Positions 23,380 through 35,895 of a stretch of DNA of 64,000 nucleotides are shown piece after piece. A program made the position numbers and the translations under genes. The DNA lies in the NCBI GenBank assembly GCA_036971615.1, contig JAYKKR010000002.1:2728001-2792000 (forward strand), written 5' to 3'. The notes under the pieces were generated by a model. The model searched no databases. It saw only the letters and a program-made list of their open reading frames with translations, and was not told the origin of the DNA. Numbering within the stretch: position 1 is the stretch's first letter; each line of letters starts with the position of its first letter. The DNA comes from Amyloporia xantha (lineage: Eukaryota; Basidiomycota; Agaricomycetes; Polyporales; Adustoporiaceae).

Positions 23380-24605
23380 ATGGTTGCTACAACATCTGAA
23401 CAGGTCAGTCGTAGCATATACGAACATTCGCACGTATCTAATGAGAGTCTTTCACAAGCTAGCAGCGTTGTCCGGGACCACCGTCGGTATGTCTAGCAAT
23501 TAGATTCGCCACTGAGGCCGGTCCTAACACTATGCCCAGTTGTCCACCCCCTCGTCCTCCTCTCCGTAACCGATCATCATGCGCGTTCCGTTCCTAAGAA
23601 CTCCAGCAAACGCGTGATTGGCATCCTGCTGGGGCAGGACAATGGCAAGACCATTAACGTTGCAAACTCCTTTGGTATCCCTTTTGAGGAGGACGAGAAG
23701 GACAGCAAGACCTGGTTCCTCGACCACAATTACATCGAGGGAATGTGGGAGATGTTCAAAAAGGTTAATGGTCCGTGAGTTGTTGCATGTCGCGCGCCCT
23801 CGTGTGCTGACACCGCTTTGGTCTGGTTCAGCACGAGAGCGGATGATCGGGTGGTACCATACAGGTCCTAAGCTTCGAGCATCAGACCAGGAGATTAACG
23901 ACCTTTTGAAACGATATATTGCACGGCCTGTAATGGTCATCGTCGATGTGCGCCCACAGACGGTAGGCATTCCGACCGACGCATACTTCGCAGTGGAGGA
24001 GATCAAGGATGTAAGCTGTATTCCAACGTATTTTGATATACGTTTTCTCAATCAAATTCCAGGACGGCACGGAAACGCGGAAAACGTTCCTGCACGTACC
24101 ATCGGCAATAGAGGCGGAAGAGGCGGAAGAGATTGGTGTCGAGCACCTTTTGCGCGACATCAAGGACTCAACAACAACAACTCTTGCCACACGTGTTTCT
24201 GAACAGCTAGCCTCATTGCGCGGCCTGCAATCACGCATAGCCGACATTCAAAAATACCTGCTCGACGTTGCTGGCGGCAAGATGCCTGTGAACCATCAAA
24301 TCGTCTATCACCTACAAGACGCGCTCAATCTCCTCCCTAACCTCAGTGACCCCGAGACAACGCAGAGTTTCTCGACAAGCACAAATGACCAACTCCTGGT
24401 TGTATATTTGAGCAGCCTCCTCCGCGCAGTGATCGCACTGCATGCGCTCGTGGACAACAAGGAGTCGATTGGCCGGGCGGAAATGGAGGAAAGTAAGGGT
24501 CTTGAGGAGAAGGATAAGAAGGACAAATCGGTGAAGGACGAGAAGGCTGAGAAGGAGAAGGGTAAAGACAGCAGTAAGGGTAGCCCAGCAGACAAAGGCC
24601 TGTAA
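23380..24605 (+). CDS. RPN8: 26S proteasome regulatory subunit Rpn8 (PSMD7)
   Basis: Lid subunit of the 19S regulatory particle; its MPN domain pairs with the deubiquitinase Rpn11 but lacks the JAMM zinc ligands. With start ATG 23380 and an intron GTCAGT...CACAAG the N-terminus reads [16 protein letters not shown]; a second intron (GTATGT...CCCAG, about 23486-23540) joins to [17 protein letters not shown]. The MPN core follows: [59 protein letters not shown]. Family hallmarks [14 protein letters not shown] and [16 protein letters not shown] follow, then [20 protein letters not shown]. The C-terminus is a KEKE-type lysine/glutamate stretch ([19 protein letters not shown]). The stop is TAA at 24603-24605. 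Introns also at about 23774-23831 and 24011-24063. Confidence 0.96.
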
Positions 24606-25049
24606 ATGTAGTTCTGTGCACGGACATCTCGCTGTCTTTGTTACATGTTATATTTTTCACCTGATTGTGCACCTGAATGTAGAGGCAGCGATGTGACTAT
24701 CTGACTTCGGGCCTTCTTTCTCTCATATCGACCTACGTCACGGTGACGTCTCGACAATACTGTTCTCAAACCAGCATCTTTGAACGATGGCAAAACATGC
24801 CCGTGCCGAATATTGCAATTACACACCTCGAGATAGCCATTACCGACGCACAATACTGACATTCAGACTTGTCTCAAATAGAAGAATGAACAATTCAAAC
24901 GATTGCAATTATTCTTGGGTGGGACATTTAATAAGGCAAGTACTTCTATTCGACGACGGAAGCGTCGACCACTGTTCCGAAAACTCGCAGTGATACTGGC
25001 CTGGCTTCAGTCGTGCGCAAGGGGAAAAGCATGCGCTACTACGATGCCC
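24606..25049. other. Convergent intergenic region
   Basis: About 440 bases between the stops of RPN8 (plus) and the cytochrome oxidase gene (minus). Only 3' flanks are expected; no gene, repeat or RNA recognised. Confidence 0.5.
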
Positions 25050-25799
25050 CTACTTGTGCGTGACGAAGCCCTTGCCAGAGTATCCCTCCGACGAAATACC
25101 TGCAATGAGAAGTAATGTTCAGCATTCAGCGCTGAGCCCATTACGGGTTACAAGCAAAGACATACCTGAGATAGGGTTCATTTTCTGCTCCAAAGCACGC
25201 TGGTTCGACGCTTCCTCCCACTCCTTGCTGATGGTCTTCGGTGGAGGCGCAGCTTATGAAAACCCGTTAGGACAATACGCTTAACACTAAATAATTTACT
25301 CATGAATTACCTATCGACCTGACAGCAATGAAGACTGCGCCAGCGGCAGCGATACCAGCCAATGTGCCGATGAGTACCTTGATGGTCGTACCAGGAGGGC
25401 TGACAGGAGCACGGGGTCCATGAGGTCCAAACGCGACATAGTAGGCTATAAATCGTCACACAAGACACGGAATCCGTCAGCATTTTTTTCCACTGGCCAG
25501 AACGGCTACAGCCCGCTGTGCGGTGTTAAACACGACGTGCACTCACCGGCCTTCTTCTCGTCGATAGATAGCGTCTTCCAGTCCTTCTTCTGGATCTCCT
25601 CTAGCTGCTGATGCACGGCGAGCTGCTCATCGGAGCTAAGCTGTTCCCACTGCGCCTCAACATTCGACAGCGGAATCACGGACGATGACGAGGACGACGC
25701 GGGTGAGGCCGTCGCATGGGGTGCGCTCGCCGTAGCCGCAATTGAGCGGGTGAGGGGCCGGAGGGGGACTCTAGGACGCGCCAGGCGCAGGGCTTGCAT
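25050..25799 (-). CDS. COX5: Cytochrome c oxidase subunit 5 (mammalian COX4 homologue)
   Basis: Nuclear-encoded single-pass subunit of respiratory complex IV in the inner mitochondrial membrane. The start ATG at 25799 opens MQALRLARPRVPLRPLTRS, an Arg-rich import presequence. The mature part has NVEAQWEQLSSDEQLAVHQ and KDWKTLSIDEKKA. After an intron (GTGAGT...TATAG) comes YYVAFGPHGPRAPV, the family hallmark before the membrane helix VLIGTLAGIAAAGAVFIAV. Then another intron and PPPKTISKEWEEASNQRA, and a last exon GISSEGYSGKGFVTHK before TAG at 25050-25052. WxxLSxxEKxAxYYVxxGxxGPR is diagnostic. About 170 residues, as usual. In yeast this subunit exists as oxygen-regulated isoforms; only one copy is visible here. 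Confidence 0.93.
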
Positions 25800-26213
25800 G
25801 AGGAGACGAGGGGGGGCGGACAGGACAGAGTGGAATAAGAGCGGGATGAACCCTGGACGTAGGCAAGCGACGCGAAAACCGGCTCAGCGACAATATCACC
25901 CGTTTAGCGCCGGCACGGAGCGGCACGGGTTCGCCCGTGTACCCACTCCCCGCGCTCGTTCGCGCGATATTTGGTCCAGAGTAACCTCGGGCTGCAGTCT
26001 CGTATGTTCTCGACGTCTACCGTCCCTCAGCGCACTGATGGACAGCGCCGCGCAGCCTTGAATCTAGCATGCTCTACACTCTGACCATCACAGCACGCAA
26101 ATACATAGCCCGCAACTCATACAGACGCATTCATTCGAAGACGATACAAGAAATAGCAGCGAAGAGACAACATGAAGATCGGCACAAGGCTACAGCATAA
26201 AAATACACTGGAC
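25800..26213. other. Intergenic, COX5 promoter side
   Basis: About 410 bases between the COX5 start and the Gis2 stop. The GC-rich part near 25800-25990 is the likely COX5 promoter and 5'UTR. No coding evidence or repeats. Confidence 0.5.
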
Positions 26214-27192
26214 TCAAGCAGCACCCTCAGTAGCGCCGGCTGCTGCCCCAGGACAGTCGCGAGAGATGTGGCTGGTGAAACAAGCACGTTCAGATACTCA
26301 TGCCAGGCAGACAGTAAAACACCACTCACCCCTCCGAGCCACAAGTATAGCAGGCACGCTTCTGCGGCTGCGGGCAGTCACGGGAAATATGCCCCTGGGG
26401 TATATGTTAGTGGGTCAAACGATAGCATACATAAGTTACTCACAATGCCCGAGCAGTTGTAGCATTTCGAGCCCTGCACACAGTCACGCGATAAATGTCC
26501 GACTCCGCCGCACGTGTAGCTGACAAGGAGTGAGCGTTGGAACATAAAGTGTCAGCTGATGAAATGGACATACCACGTCTTTTGGTTGGCCCCACCACCG
26601 AAAGCACCATAGTTGCCGTTGCCTCCTGCCGTCTCAGGGCATGCACGCGCTATGTGTCCGGGTTTCCCGCACTTGTAGCACTCCTGTCCAGACCCGAAGG
26701 TACCAGCAGACGCCCCGTTCGCGTTCTCAGGGCATTCCCTAGACTATAGAGCATCTCAGATGGAATTATCAGAAAATGACATTCAAGCCTTACCAGGTGA
26801 CCTTCCTGGCCACATTTGTAGCAAGTCTTCGCCTTGGCCTCCTGATTGCAATCGCGGGAGACGTGGCCTTCCAGGCCGCCTGATCGAAATAATGTAAGTC
26901 CCAGTAACTTACAACGTTCATTCACTTACAGTTGTAGCTAGATTAGATAGACATGGGATTTAGACATCAAACCATAGGCATATTCGAAGTGCTTACCATG
27001 TAGGCGTGCCGGCCTTGGGGCAGCTGGCCGCCTGGTGGCCAACTAGACAATGAATGTAAGTACAATCATACAATGATCAGAGAATGAAAATGAAGACATG
27101 AATGGAATGTATGCGATCGGAATGAATGAGGCAATCATGAAGGAATGCGACTTACATCCTCCACAGTTGAAACAGCCTCTTGCTCCGGCCAT
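26214..27192 (-). CDS. GIS2: CCHC zinc-knuckle protein Gis2/Byr3/CNBP
   Basis: Single-stranded nucleic-acid-binding protein; yeast Gis2 and human CNBP bind mRNAs and ribosomes and promote translation. With start ATG 27192 (MAGARG) I count seven C-x2-C-x4-H-x4-C knuckles: CFNCGGFGHQAASC (split by the first intron), CYNCGLEGHVSRDC, CYKCGQEGHLSREC-type, CYKCGKPGHIARAC, CYTCGGVGHLSRDC, CYNCSGIGHISRDC and CYTCGSEGHISRDC. A Gly/Asn-rich spacer (near 26600) separates knuckles 4 and 5. The tail ends PGAAAGATEGAA, then TGA. Seven knuckles is the standard number for Gis2/CNBP. Unusually for so small a protein the gene is cut into at least six exons, the first intron being over 110 bases. Confidence 0.95.
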
Positions 27193-28068
27193 ACGTTAAA
27201 ACTCTGAGGTGGATATTTGGAAGAGATAGCTATGAGCTGCGCAAAGTGTTCCCGAGTAGAAACGAACTGAAGAGCGAGGGGACGCGGATGGGGAGCAGAG
27301 GAGACAGCGGCGGGCTTTTTGATCGTGGTGAAAAGAAAAGTGGTCGAGATCACGTAAGCCACATATCAGTTTAGATTGCCAGGCGCACGTGGGGCGCTCT
27401 GTGGGCGCCCAGGGCGACGGACGACATTGCGCAGTAGCAAATGCAACGAGGCCGTGCGGGCAGGACTCGTGGGGGGCAACGAGGTCCTCTAAAACAGAGG
27501 ATTAATCAAGAAATAGAGGACGAGCAGGCTTCCTGATACCTCATGCAATCAGCCGAGCAGCAAGTGAGGCGTAGCGTGAGAGCACACATATCACCCAAGT
27601 GGGTCGGCCTTCTTGAGACGAGTCAATGCAGTGGTTTTAGGAAGGTTCAAACCGCCGGTGTCTCAAATGAATGTGTCATTTGTGTTCTGGGACTAGAAGG
27701 TCCGAAGTGACAGCTTGAGGACGGAAAGCCGCTGCAAGCAGTCAATACTGCAGCGTCTCTTCTTTGAAACCACACCGTTGTCGCCTTGAATCGGGATTTT
27801 ACATACCTGAAATGCTTCGTTTCTCCGAATCTCAAGATTCTCTCTGACTTGCGAGGAAAGCCAGCTGGCTTCCTTCGCTTCGGTCTCAGCAACACTCATA
27901 AACAGATATCAACGTGATTTTTCTGGATATTTAACATTCGAACGGCTGCCGGCACAATATGTACTTAGAGGACTGTCTTCTCCACGCATGGAAAGCAGCC
28001 GTTGGCAGTCCTTAGGCAATCTCCAGAGCCCCTAATCCTCATTCTATTTTGAAAAGTCACCGAGGGGG
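27193..28068. other. Intergenic region with doubtful small reading frame
   Basis: About 875 bases between the Gis2 start and the ATP15 stop. It holds the Gis2 promoter, a small hairpin (CCTCTaaaacAGAGG, near 27482-27497) and the doubtful minus-strand frame listed separately. No conserved RNA recognised. Confidence 0.45.
27693..27899 (-). CDS. Possible small protein, unknown
   Basis: An ATG at 27899 opens MSVAETEAKEASWLSSQVRE, an amphipathic, charged start of 31 residues that looks protein-like. It is followed at about 27806 by GTATGT, a good 5' splice site. Using the downstream CAG at about 27731 would end the protein in LSVLKLSLRTF; using TAG near 27693 gives a different short tail. Without splicing the frame is 68 codons. 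No family recognised; it could equally be chance. Confidence 0.22.
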   Translation of the reverse strand: MSVAETEAKEASWLSSQVRENLEIRRNEAFQVCKIPIQGDNGVVSKKRRCSIDCLQRLSVLKLSLRTF

Positions 28069-28412
28069 CTATACAGCCGCAGATTTCGGCACGCTCTTCT
28101 CCTCAGGAGGGTTCAGGAAAACCTGTTCGCCGTGCACAATCAGAACATGCGTTCGAAAAAAAAGGGCAGTTCGGGCTCACCTGCTGACCACCATGGCCGT
28201 TCTCCCACTGCTGATACCTGAGGATAGTCACCCCCCGCTTCTCTGCGGCGACTCGCTCGCCCTCGTTAAGCGACTGGCGCAGAGCCCGCGCCGCGATCTG
28301 GGTGTACTTGTTGTACCTAGAGAAGGTGTGATCGTTGTCAGAGGCTAGACCCCGCTGTATGGGGTGAACGAAAAACATACGTGAAAACGTTGCGCCAGGT
28401 AGCACTGCTCAT
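28069..28412 (-). CDS. ATP15: Mitochondrial F1 ATP synthase epsilon subunit
   Basis: The small subunit of the F1 central stalk. The start ATG at 28412 gives MSSATWRNVFT, then an intron (GTATGT...TCTAG, ending near 28320), then YNKYTQIAARALRQSLN and the segment ERVAAEKRGVTILRYQQWENG. A second intron (GTGAGC...AACAG, about 28181-28126) leads to VFLNPPEEKSVPKSAAV and TAG at 28069-28071. The W(R)...T(Y)NxYxxIAAxxxRxxLK pattern followed by a short tail is the hallmark of mitochondrial epsilon, a protein of only about 60-75 residues without a cleaved presequence. Divergent from the Rab gene with 267 bases between starts. Easy to miss because each exon is short. Confidence 0.9.
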
Positions 28413-28679
28413 CGTGGTAGACGGTGTAGAAAGACTTGGTGTGCTGTGGCTGGTCCGCTAAAGTCCACGCTCCCGGCGGGCTCCGTTTCGGTCACGTGCG
28501 TGTAACAGTAGCGCGACGAACGTCCCACCGTCGTCATCCACGATCGCCGCAGCTAACCTGGCCGGTGGTACAGTACCACACAGACCACATAGCCTTCCCC
28601 TTACTTTACTCTGCTATTCTTCGGACAATCTACCCTTATTCTGCACTTTCATAACTTCTGCAGCGTCTAACTTATTGCA

Positions 28680-29688
<1,009 letters not shown>

Positions 29689-30111
29689 TACCCGTGTATT
29701 TGGACTTCTTGCATATTATGTAGGATGGGATGTATGGTTCTACGTGTATTTGACTGTTGTATATCATTCCATTCCATGCGGTTTGAGTATGTGACAGAAG
29801 GACATCAGAGCGATGCCAGACAGCATGCACGTACTATGGGTATTATGGAGACGGACATATAACGTATAGACAGCTTGTGGATAACGGGTACTGTACAGAT
29901 GCTACGGACCGTACGGGATGTAAAGCAAGCTCTAGGTATTATTGGAGATAGGATAGACTAAGACACCGAGCTGTGAACCGATTTTTTGTGAATGACCAGT
30001 TATGGGGCACCCTTAAACAACATAAGACCCGATAATAATGCAAGCGGCAACATGCAGGTAGCGTTACATTGACGTGCGGCTAACTCGAGGTCCGTGGTCC
30101 GTGAATAACGT
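29689..30111. other. Convergent intergenic region
   Basis: About 420 bases between the Rab stop and the phosphatase stop. A/T-rich 3' flanks only; no gene or repeat seen. Confidence 0.5.
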
Positions 30112-30711
30112 TCATGAGGCAGTCTTCTTCAACGACCGCGCGTACTCCGCCAGCTGCATAATGAATCCTGGATTAGGCTCCGCGGGGCTGTACTTCGACT
30201 TGACATATTGCAGCGCACGGTCCGGCGTCCACCCATACTTCGCGATGAGATACGCACACACGACGCTCGAGCTCCGGCTGACGCCTTGCACGCAGTGCAC
30301 GAGGACGCGGGCATTCGGATCCCGGAGGGCGTTCGTCACGAAGGATGTGGAGGACGGCAGGAACTCGGCGAGCTCCGCGAACGGGCTGTCCTGAAGGGGG
30401 AGGTGCAGTTGCTCGATGGGGATCGCGGAGGGCAGCATTACGCGACCCGACATGGCGCTGATGACATGTGTAATGCCGTGAGCGACGAGGGTCGACGCGC
30501 TCTCTGCGGCGCCAAGATCGGAGATGTAGAGACGCGGGACGATCTCTGTGGGTGGGAGTGCTTGTAGGGGAGCGGGAGATAGGCCTGTGGCGGGGGTATA
30601 CCAAGTAGTGGATGTCGGGGACGGTGAGGGGGTCGGGGTGGACGAGAAGTGGAGCGTGCTAGTAGCAGGCATGGATAATGATATCTGTTTTGAGAGGGAT
30701 TTGGGAGGCAT
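30112..30711 (-). CDS. Dual-specificity protein phosphatase
   Basis: Single-exon gene of 199 codons. The start ATG at 30711 opens MPPKSLSKQISLSMPATS; a Ser/Thr/Pro-rich leader of about 50 residues follows. The phosphatase domain starts at IVPRLYISDLGAAESASTL and HGITHVISAM. The active site is VLVHCVQGVSRSSSVVCAYL near residue 140: Cys nucleophile, HCxxGxxR loop and the AYL signature of dual-specificity enzymes. The general acid is probably the Asp of LQDSPFAEL. It lacks a rhodanese or other targeting domain, so it is an atypical small DUSP. Substrate unknown: MAP kinase, other phosphoproteins or phospholipid/RNA 5' ends are all possible. It is in an intronless frame with higher GC than its neighbours. 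Confidence 0.92.
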   Translation of the reverse strand: MPPKSLSKQISLSMPATSTLHFSSTPTPSPSPTSTTWYTPATGLSPAPLQALPPTEIVPRLYISDLGAAESASTLVAHGITHVISAMSGRVMLPSAIPIEQLHLPLQDSPFAELAEFLPSSTSFVTNALRDPNARVLVHCVQGVSRSSSVVCAYLIAKYGWTPDRALQYVKSKYSPAEPNPGFIMQLAEYARSLKKTAS

Positions 30712-31740
30712 GCCTGACCGTTAATGTGTGGAATGAAAGGAAGAGTAAGAGTGGGAGAGGCTCACGATATATAATAAGTTATTATATGAAGATGAAGCTT
30801 TGCCCTCGGGCCACAGGAACGGAGACAAGATCAAGCAGGCACGCCACACACACGCTTACGCCGGCCACGACGATGAACAAAGGAGCGACTTGGTCAACTA
30901 GACGCGGTCTTGCCTCAATAAAGCACCCAATGGGGGAGGTCGGATATAGAAAGGCGACAAAGCGAGGCGGTCAAGAGGGGTGTATAAGCAAGAAAGAAAG
31001 AGAGTTGGTGAAGAGGATGGGGAATGGCGCATCTGGGGCGGGGAGATATAAGGAGGAGATAGTCGGGATCAGACAGATGACAGCGGCTAGAGCAGTATAG
31101 CCGTGAGCTGCTGCTGCTGCTGCTTGCCGGGGGGCCATGTGTCTCGATGCTTGACGTGCCTCAGCGATCGACGCGTCGGAGGGCGGTATACCCACGACCC
31201 CGGCCACTGCACCGCCCCCATTCTAGCCAATCACCGTCCTCCTAGCCCACCGTCGGCGATTTTTGTGGCGCACAAGCCGACCGGGGTCTCCACGGCCGAC
31301 ACAGCCTACCGCTGTTTCTCAACACCTGCCTGGCCCACTCAAGGCCACCCGCCTAGGCCATGTCAGCAGTCACGACGCCAGTCTCAAACACAGGAAAATA
31401 GTAGTATCGACAACCGCACTGACAGTACATGGTTTCAGAACGTAAACTACGAAATCGACAGACCCAGCTCATAGAGTACACTCAAAACACAGCGTGAGGA
31501 GCGTTCGCAGTTATCGTGCAGAAAGGGACGTGGAAAGAAAACTGCGACAACACAAGACGTGACACAAATGAGAAAACAATAATTTCTGATCCTCCTGGAT
31601 CAATGAACGCGTCGGGTTCCTATGATGTTGACGACTTCGTGATAATTAGCGTGGCAGCGTGACGTATGATTCATCTAGATGAGGTCGCTAGAGTTGAAAC
31701 ATGAGAGCCTGTTCGACAATTTAAACAATCAATGGTCTAC
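30712..31740. other. Intergenic, 1.0 kb
   Basis: Holds the phosphatase promoter, a (CTG)n tract and, on the right, the eIF4A 3' flank. Open frames present are low-complexity or unsupported. No RNA gene recognised. Confidence 0.5.
31107..31124. repeat. Short CTG/CAG microsatellite
   Basis: About six tandem CTG units in intergenic DNA. It is in no supported coding frame. Confidence 0.8.
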
Positions 31741-33218
31741 TCACGCGACGTTAAGGGGCATTTCATCGATCTGAGTGTTGTAGAACTCTGTCATGATGTC
31801 AAATTCATGTTAGTACCCGTGACGTGTGCCTAAAAATGCCACCACTTACGTTCGATATCCCTCAGCATGCGTACATCCTCCGTCGTGACGAAGTTGATGG
31901 CAACGCCCTTCCTTCCGAAACGCCCGCCACGACCAATACGGTGAATATAATTCTCCCGGTTAGTGGGCAGGTCGTAGTTGATGACGAGCGAAACTTGTTG
32001 CACGTCGATGCCGCGCGCAAGCAGATCAGTGGTGATCAGCACACGAGAAGAGCCCGAGCGGAACTCCTTCATCAAGACCTCGCGCTGCTTCTGCTCCATG
32101 TCTCCATGCTGACAGATTAATTGCGTTAGCGTCTCAGTTCAATATTGCCCTTGATGATCGCACGCTCACCATAGCGGAAACAGTAAACTCTCTCGAGTGC
32201 ATCTTCTCGGTCAACCAGTCGACCTTCCGCCTTGTGTTGCAGAAAATGACAGCCTGAGTGATGGTCACGGTCTCGTACAGATCGCACAACGTGTCCAACT
32301 TCCACTCTTCCTTCTCGACAGCGATGTAGAATTGCTTGATACCTTCCAGCGTCAACTCGTCACGCTTGACGAGGATACGGACAGGGTCACGCATGAACTT
32401 TTTCGTCACCTCGAGCACATCCGCGGGCATAGTAGCGGACAAGAGGACGACCTGCGTGTCCTGCGGCAGCAGCTGGAAGACCTCGTAAATCTGGTCCTTG
32501 AATCCACGAGACAACATCTCATCCGCCTCGTCGAGACAGAAAATCTTGATGTTGTCCGTCTTGAGTGCCCGACGGTTGATCATATCGTATACACGCCCAG
32601 GAGTGCCAACGACGACCTGCGCACCCTCCTGTAGCTTGGCCATGTCCTCACGGACGTTTGTACCGCCGACGCAGGCATGACACTCGATGTTCATGTAGTC
32701 GCCGAGAGCGACCACGACCTTTTGGATTTGCTGAGCGAGCTCACGGGTGGGCGCAAGAATGAGCGCCTGGGTGCCCTTGACGTTGGGGTCGACTTTTTGG
32801 AGGATAGAGATGGAGAAGGTAGCGGTCTTGCCGGTGCCGGACTGGGCCTGGGCAATAACATCGTGGCCCTTGATGACGGGTACGATAGCACGCTGCTGGA
32901 TGGCAGACGGCCGCTCGAAACTGGGGCAATATTAGCACGTTCCTTGAGAAACAATGGCACGAGGAGTAGGACCCACCCATAGGCGTAGATACCACGAAGC
33001 AACTCAGGCTTCAAATCCATGTTATCGAAGCTGCGTATCCGTCCGATCAGCGCTTGCACAACGTCGTCTACAGGTTCCGCACTCACTTGTCGACGATTTG
33101 GTCCCAGTTGGACTCAATCTCGCCTTCCTGGACATCCTGAAGGGCTTCTCTACAGGGGCGAAGAAATCTAGTGAGCCACTGAATCACGACAGCCTAACAC
33201 AGCCACTCACGTTGACAT
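31741..33218 (-). CDS. TIF1: Translation initiation factor eIF4A, DEAD-box RNA helicase
   Basis: ATP-dependent RNA helicase of the eIF4F complex that unwinds mRNA 5' leaders. The ATG at 33218 is only 8 bases upstream of a GTGAGT intron; splicing gives [20 protein letters not shown], the natural eIF4A N-terminus. Helicase motifs are all intact and in order: Q motif ending PSAIQQ, motif [27 protein letters not shown] in [16 protein letters not shown] in [21 protein letters not shown], and [13 protein letters not shown]. The last exon gives [14 protein letters not shown] before TGA at 31741-31743. Introns at about 33208-33148, 33089-33032, 32978-32922, 32172-32103, 31851-31787. Divergent from SF3B2 with 312 bases between starts. 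Length of about 397 residues is exactly typical. Confidence 0.98.
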
Positions 33219-33530
33219 TGGGTGTTGATGTGCTGTTTTTCTTCAGTAGTCGACGGCCTGGTCGACTAGAATACGAACGGTAGGTGGTGGTGGTTGAGTA
33301 TCGATACGATCTCTGGTCTTGATGGTCTCGGAGGACTTTTGTAGAACGCAAATTTCGCCCCTCTGCGACGATGACTGGCAGCTCGGAAACGGCCGTGACA
33401 TTGAATCTCCGCGGTCCTGTTTAGGCAATCACGGCCTTACGATAGATTCGTCGGCTTCGACGAGTGCGTTCCATAGTCTGTACGGTCGACCACTCCCCCG
33501 TCTCCGATTCTTCAGCTGCGTTCAGCAATC
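33219..33530. other. Shared divergent promoter of eIF4A and SF3B2
   Basis: 312 bases between start codons. Contains both 5' leaders; no TATA box. Nothing else seen. Confidence 0.55.
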
Positions 33531-35643
33531 ATGGCTACTCAGACGGAAACTATGACAAACGGCACCAATGGAATCAAGGCAAATGGAAAAATCAAGTCCA
33601 AGAATCAGCTGCGCCGTCTCAAAGCGAAGCAGAAAAAGGCAGAGGAGAAGTCGGTAACACCTGTATGTATTCATTCGCTGGGATATGAACTTGCGAATTC
33701 ATATTCAGCAAAACAGCCAAATGGAGAACAGAAACCAGACGTGAAGATGGAGGATGAGGATGTGTCAATGGATGTCGAGTACGTACCTGAGCAGTTGGAT
33801 GTCAAAGGCCCTGCCCTCGAAGAGTTCTCCGACGTGTTTGCTCGTTTTCAGCTGCCTCCGGAATCTGCATCAGTGCGTCTAACTCCGTATCGAATTCCGC
33901 TGCTCGCTCATTTGTGAGTAGCAGAACCGTGATCAAGAGCCCTCGAAGGGTGAAATCATTTACTCTGACGATGATATGGCCTCTGAAGGGGACTCCGATG
34001 CTGAGGAGAAGAAGCCACTCTCAAAGAAGAAGGCTCGCAAGATGAACCGACTTACGGTAGCGGAACTCAAACAATTAGTCAAGAAGCCTGAGGTTGTTGA
34101 GTGGACGGACGTCACTGCTTCCGATCCTCGTCTACTGCTTCATCTCAAGAGCTACAGGAATACTGTCCCCATTCCAAGCCACTGGAGTGCAAAGCGCGAC
34201 TACCTTCAGGGCAAGAGAGGTATCGAGAAGCCACCATTTCAGCTGCCATCGTATATTGCGGATACTGGTATAGCCACGATGCGGGATGCCGTGAAGGAGA
34301 AGGAGGCTGGTATGTCACTCAAGGCTAAGACTCGTGAACGCGTGCAGCCAAAGATGGGCAAGGTCGACATTGACTACCAAAAGCTCCATGACGCTTTCTT
34401 TAAGTTCATGACAAAGCCAAACACGACAGGCTTTGGCGAGATGTGAGCACTCAGGTTGGTCTTGTTTGCATATAGCTCACAATTTCTAATGCGCACAGGT
34501 ATTATGAAGGCAAGGAGTTTGAAACGCAGCTTAAGCACAAGCGACCTGGTGATCTCTCCCCAGAACTCGTTGAAGCGCTTTCAATCCCTCCTCTCGCTCC
34601 ACCGCCATGGCTTATCAGCATGCAAAGGTTTGGTCCTCCACCGAGTTATCCTACGCTCCGTATACCGGGTTTGAATGCACCCATTCCTGAAGGGTGAGTT
34701 ACGCCCCGTTATTTGTGGGAACGTAGGCTGACCAATATGTAGCGCGCAATGGGGCTTCCATCCAGGTGGTTGGGGTAAGCCACCTCTTGATGAGTACAAT
34801 CGTCCGTTATATGGTGACGTTTTCGGTGTGATGCCCAAGAACAACGATGCCGATGTAAACATTCACTTTTCTAGTTTACGGTAATTAACTGACGTAATTA
34901 CGTTATAGATGGGCGAGCCCGTCGATCGAAATTTATGGGGAGAACTGGAACCCGAGGAAGGTGTGTCCGTTCGGCTGGCCGATTTTGTAATTTATTGACA
35001 TTTCGTGTAGAAGAGGAAGAGGAAGAGAGCGAGGAGGAGAGCGAAGAAGAGGAAGTACCAGAGCCTGCTCCACAGGACGGCCTCCAGACACCATCAGGGC
35101 TCGAGACACCGTCGGGTATGACAAGTGTCGTCTCAACAGTTGCTGGTGGCCTCGAAACACCCGACTTCTTGGAGCTGCGGAAGAATGCTGGCCGAGGACA
35201 ATCAGAGGCTGTAGACACGGGCCCGAGATCATTGTATCAAGTTGTGCCCGAGAAACAGACCTCGGTCAGGGGTCTCATGGGAAGCGAACGTGGGTACGAT
35301 GTCAGTGCTGTCACGGGCGGCGGTGCGATCCCGGTTCTTGGGGACGAGAGAGGGACGAGGGTTAGTCAGCCATGTCGATATGTCAGTTCCAGACCACTGA
35401 TCACTTCTCTAACAGCGCAGGGCAGGTGGCGTGGACGTGTCTATCGATGCAGCGGAGTTGGAGGGTATGTCGGAGGAAGAGCTGCGGAAGAAGTACGAGC
35501 AGCACTCTCGGGGATCTGCTGGGGTGCCGGGTGCAAATGGCAGAGAAGACTTCTCGGATATGATTGCGAAGGAGATGGCGAAGAAAAAGCAGAAAGCGGA
35601 CAGAGAGAGGGAGAACAGGAGAGAGAAGGAGTTCAAATTTTGA
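33531..35643 (+). CDS. CUS1: Splicing factor SF3B subunit 2 (Cus1/SAP145)
   Basis: Subunit of the SF3b part of U2 snRNP that helps hold the branch site. The start ATG at 33531 opens MATQTETMTNGTNG, followed by the basic KSKNQLRRLKAKQKKAEEK. The central, very conserved DUF382 region reads RLTVAELKQLVKKPEVVEW, DPRLLLHLKSYRNTVPIPSH, KRGIEKPPFQLPSYIADTGI. The PSP domain follows: MGKVDIDYQKLHDAFFKF, GDLSPELVEALSI, PPPWLISMQRFGPPPSYP, LNAPIPEGAQWGFHPGGWG, and PLYGDVFGV. Then comes an acidic stretch and a Gln/Thr/Pro part, and a basic tail ending KADRERENRREKEFKF. Introns of about 55-65 bases at roughly 33664, 33872, 34443, 34693, 34856, 34960 and 35360. The stop is TGA at 35641-35643. Convergent with the isopropylmalate synthase gene. 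Confidence 0.96.
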
Positions 35644-35895
35644 CGCGTGTCTTTTTCGGGGGTGTTCTCTTGTATCATAATGTATCCGCTTTTGTCCTTT
35701 ACTTCTTCATCACTGTATCCAATGCTTGAAGTGCTCGAACCACCAATCGTGCCTTTGGACTGAAGTTTGGGTGACACCAGTTCCGAGGCATCTCAGGTGA
35801 GTCAAATCATCCATCTTATGTGATGCAGGGTTTTATGAAGATAGATCAATGATTTTTATTCGATGAATGATCTACGTAAAAGTACATGTGTTGTT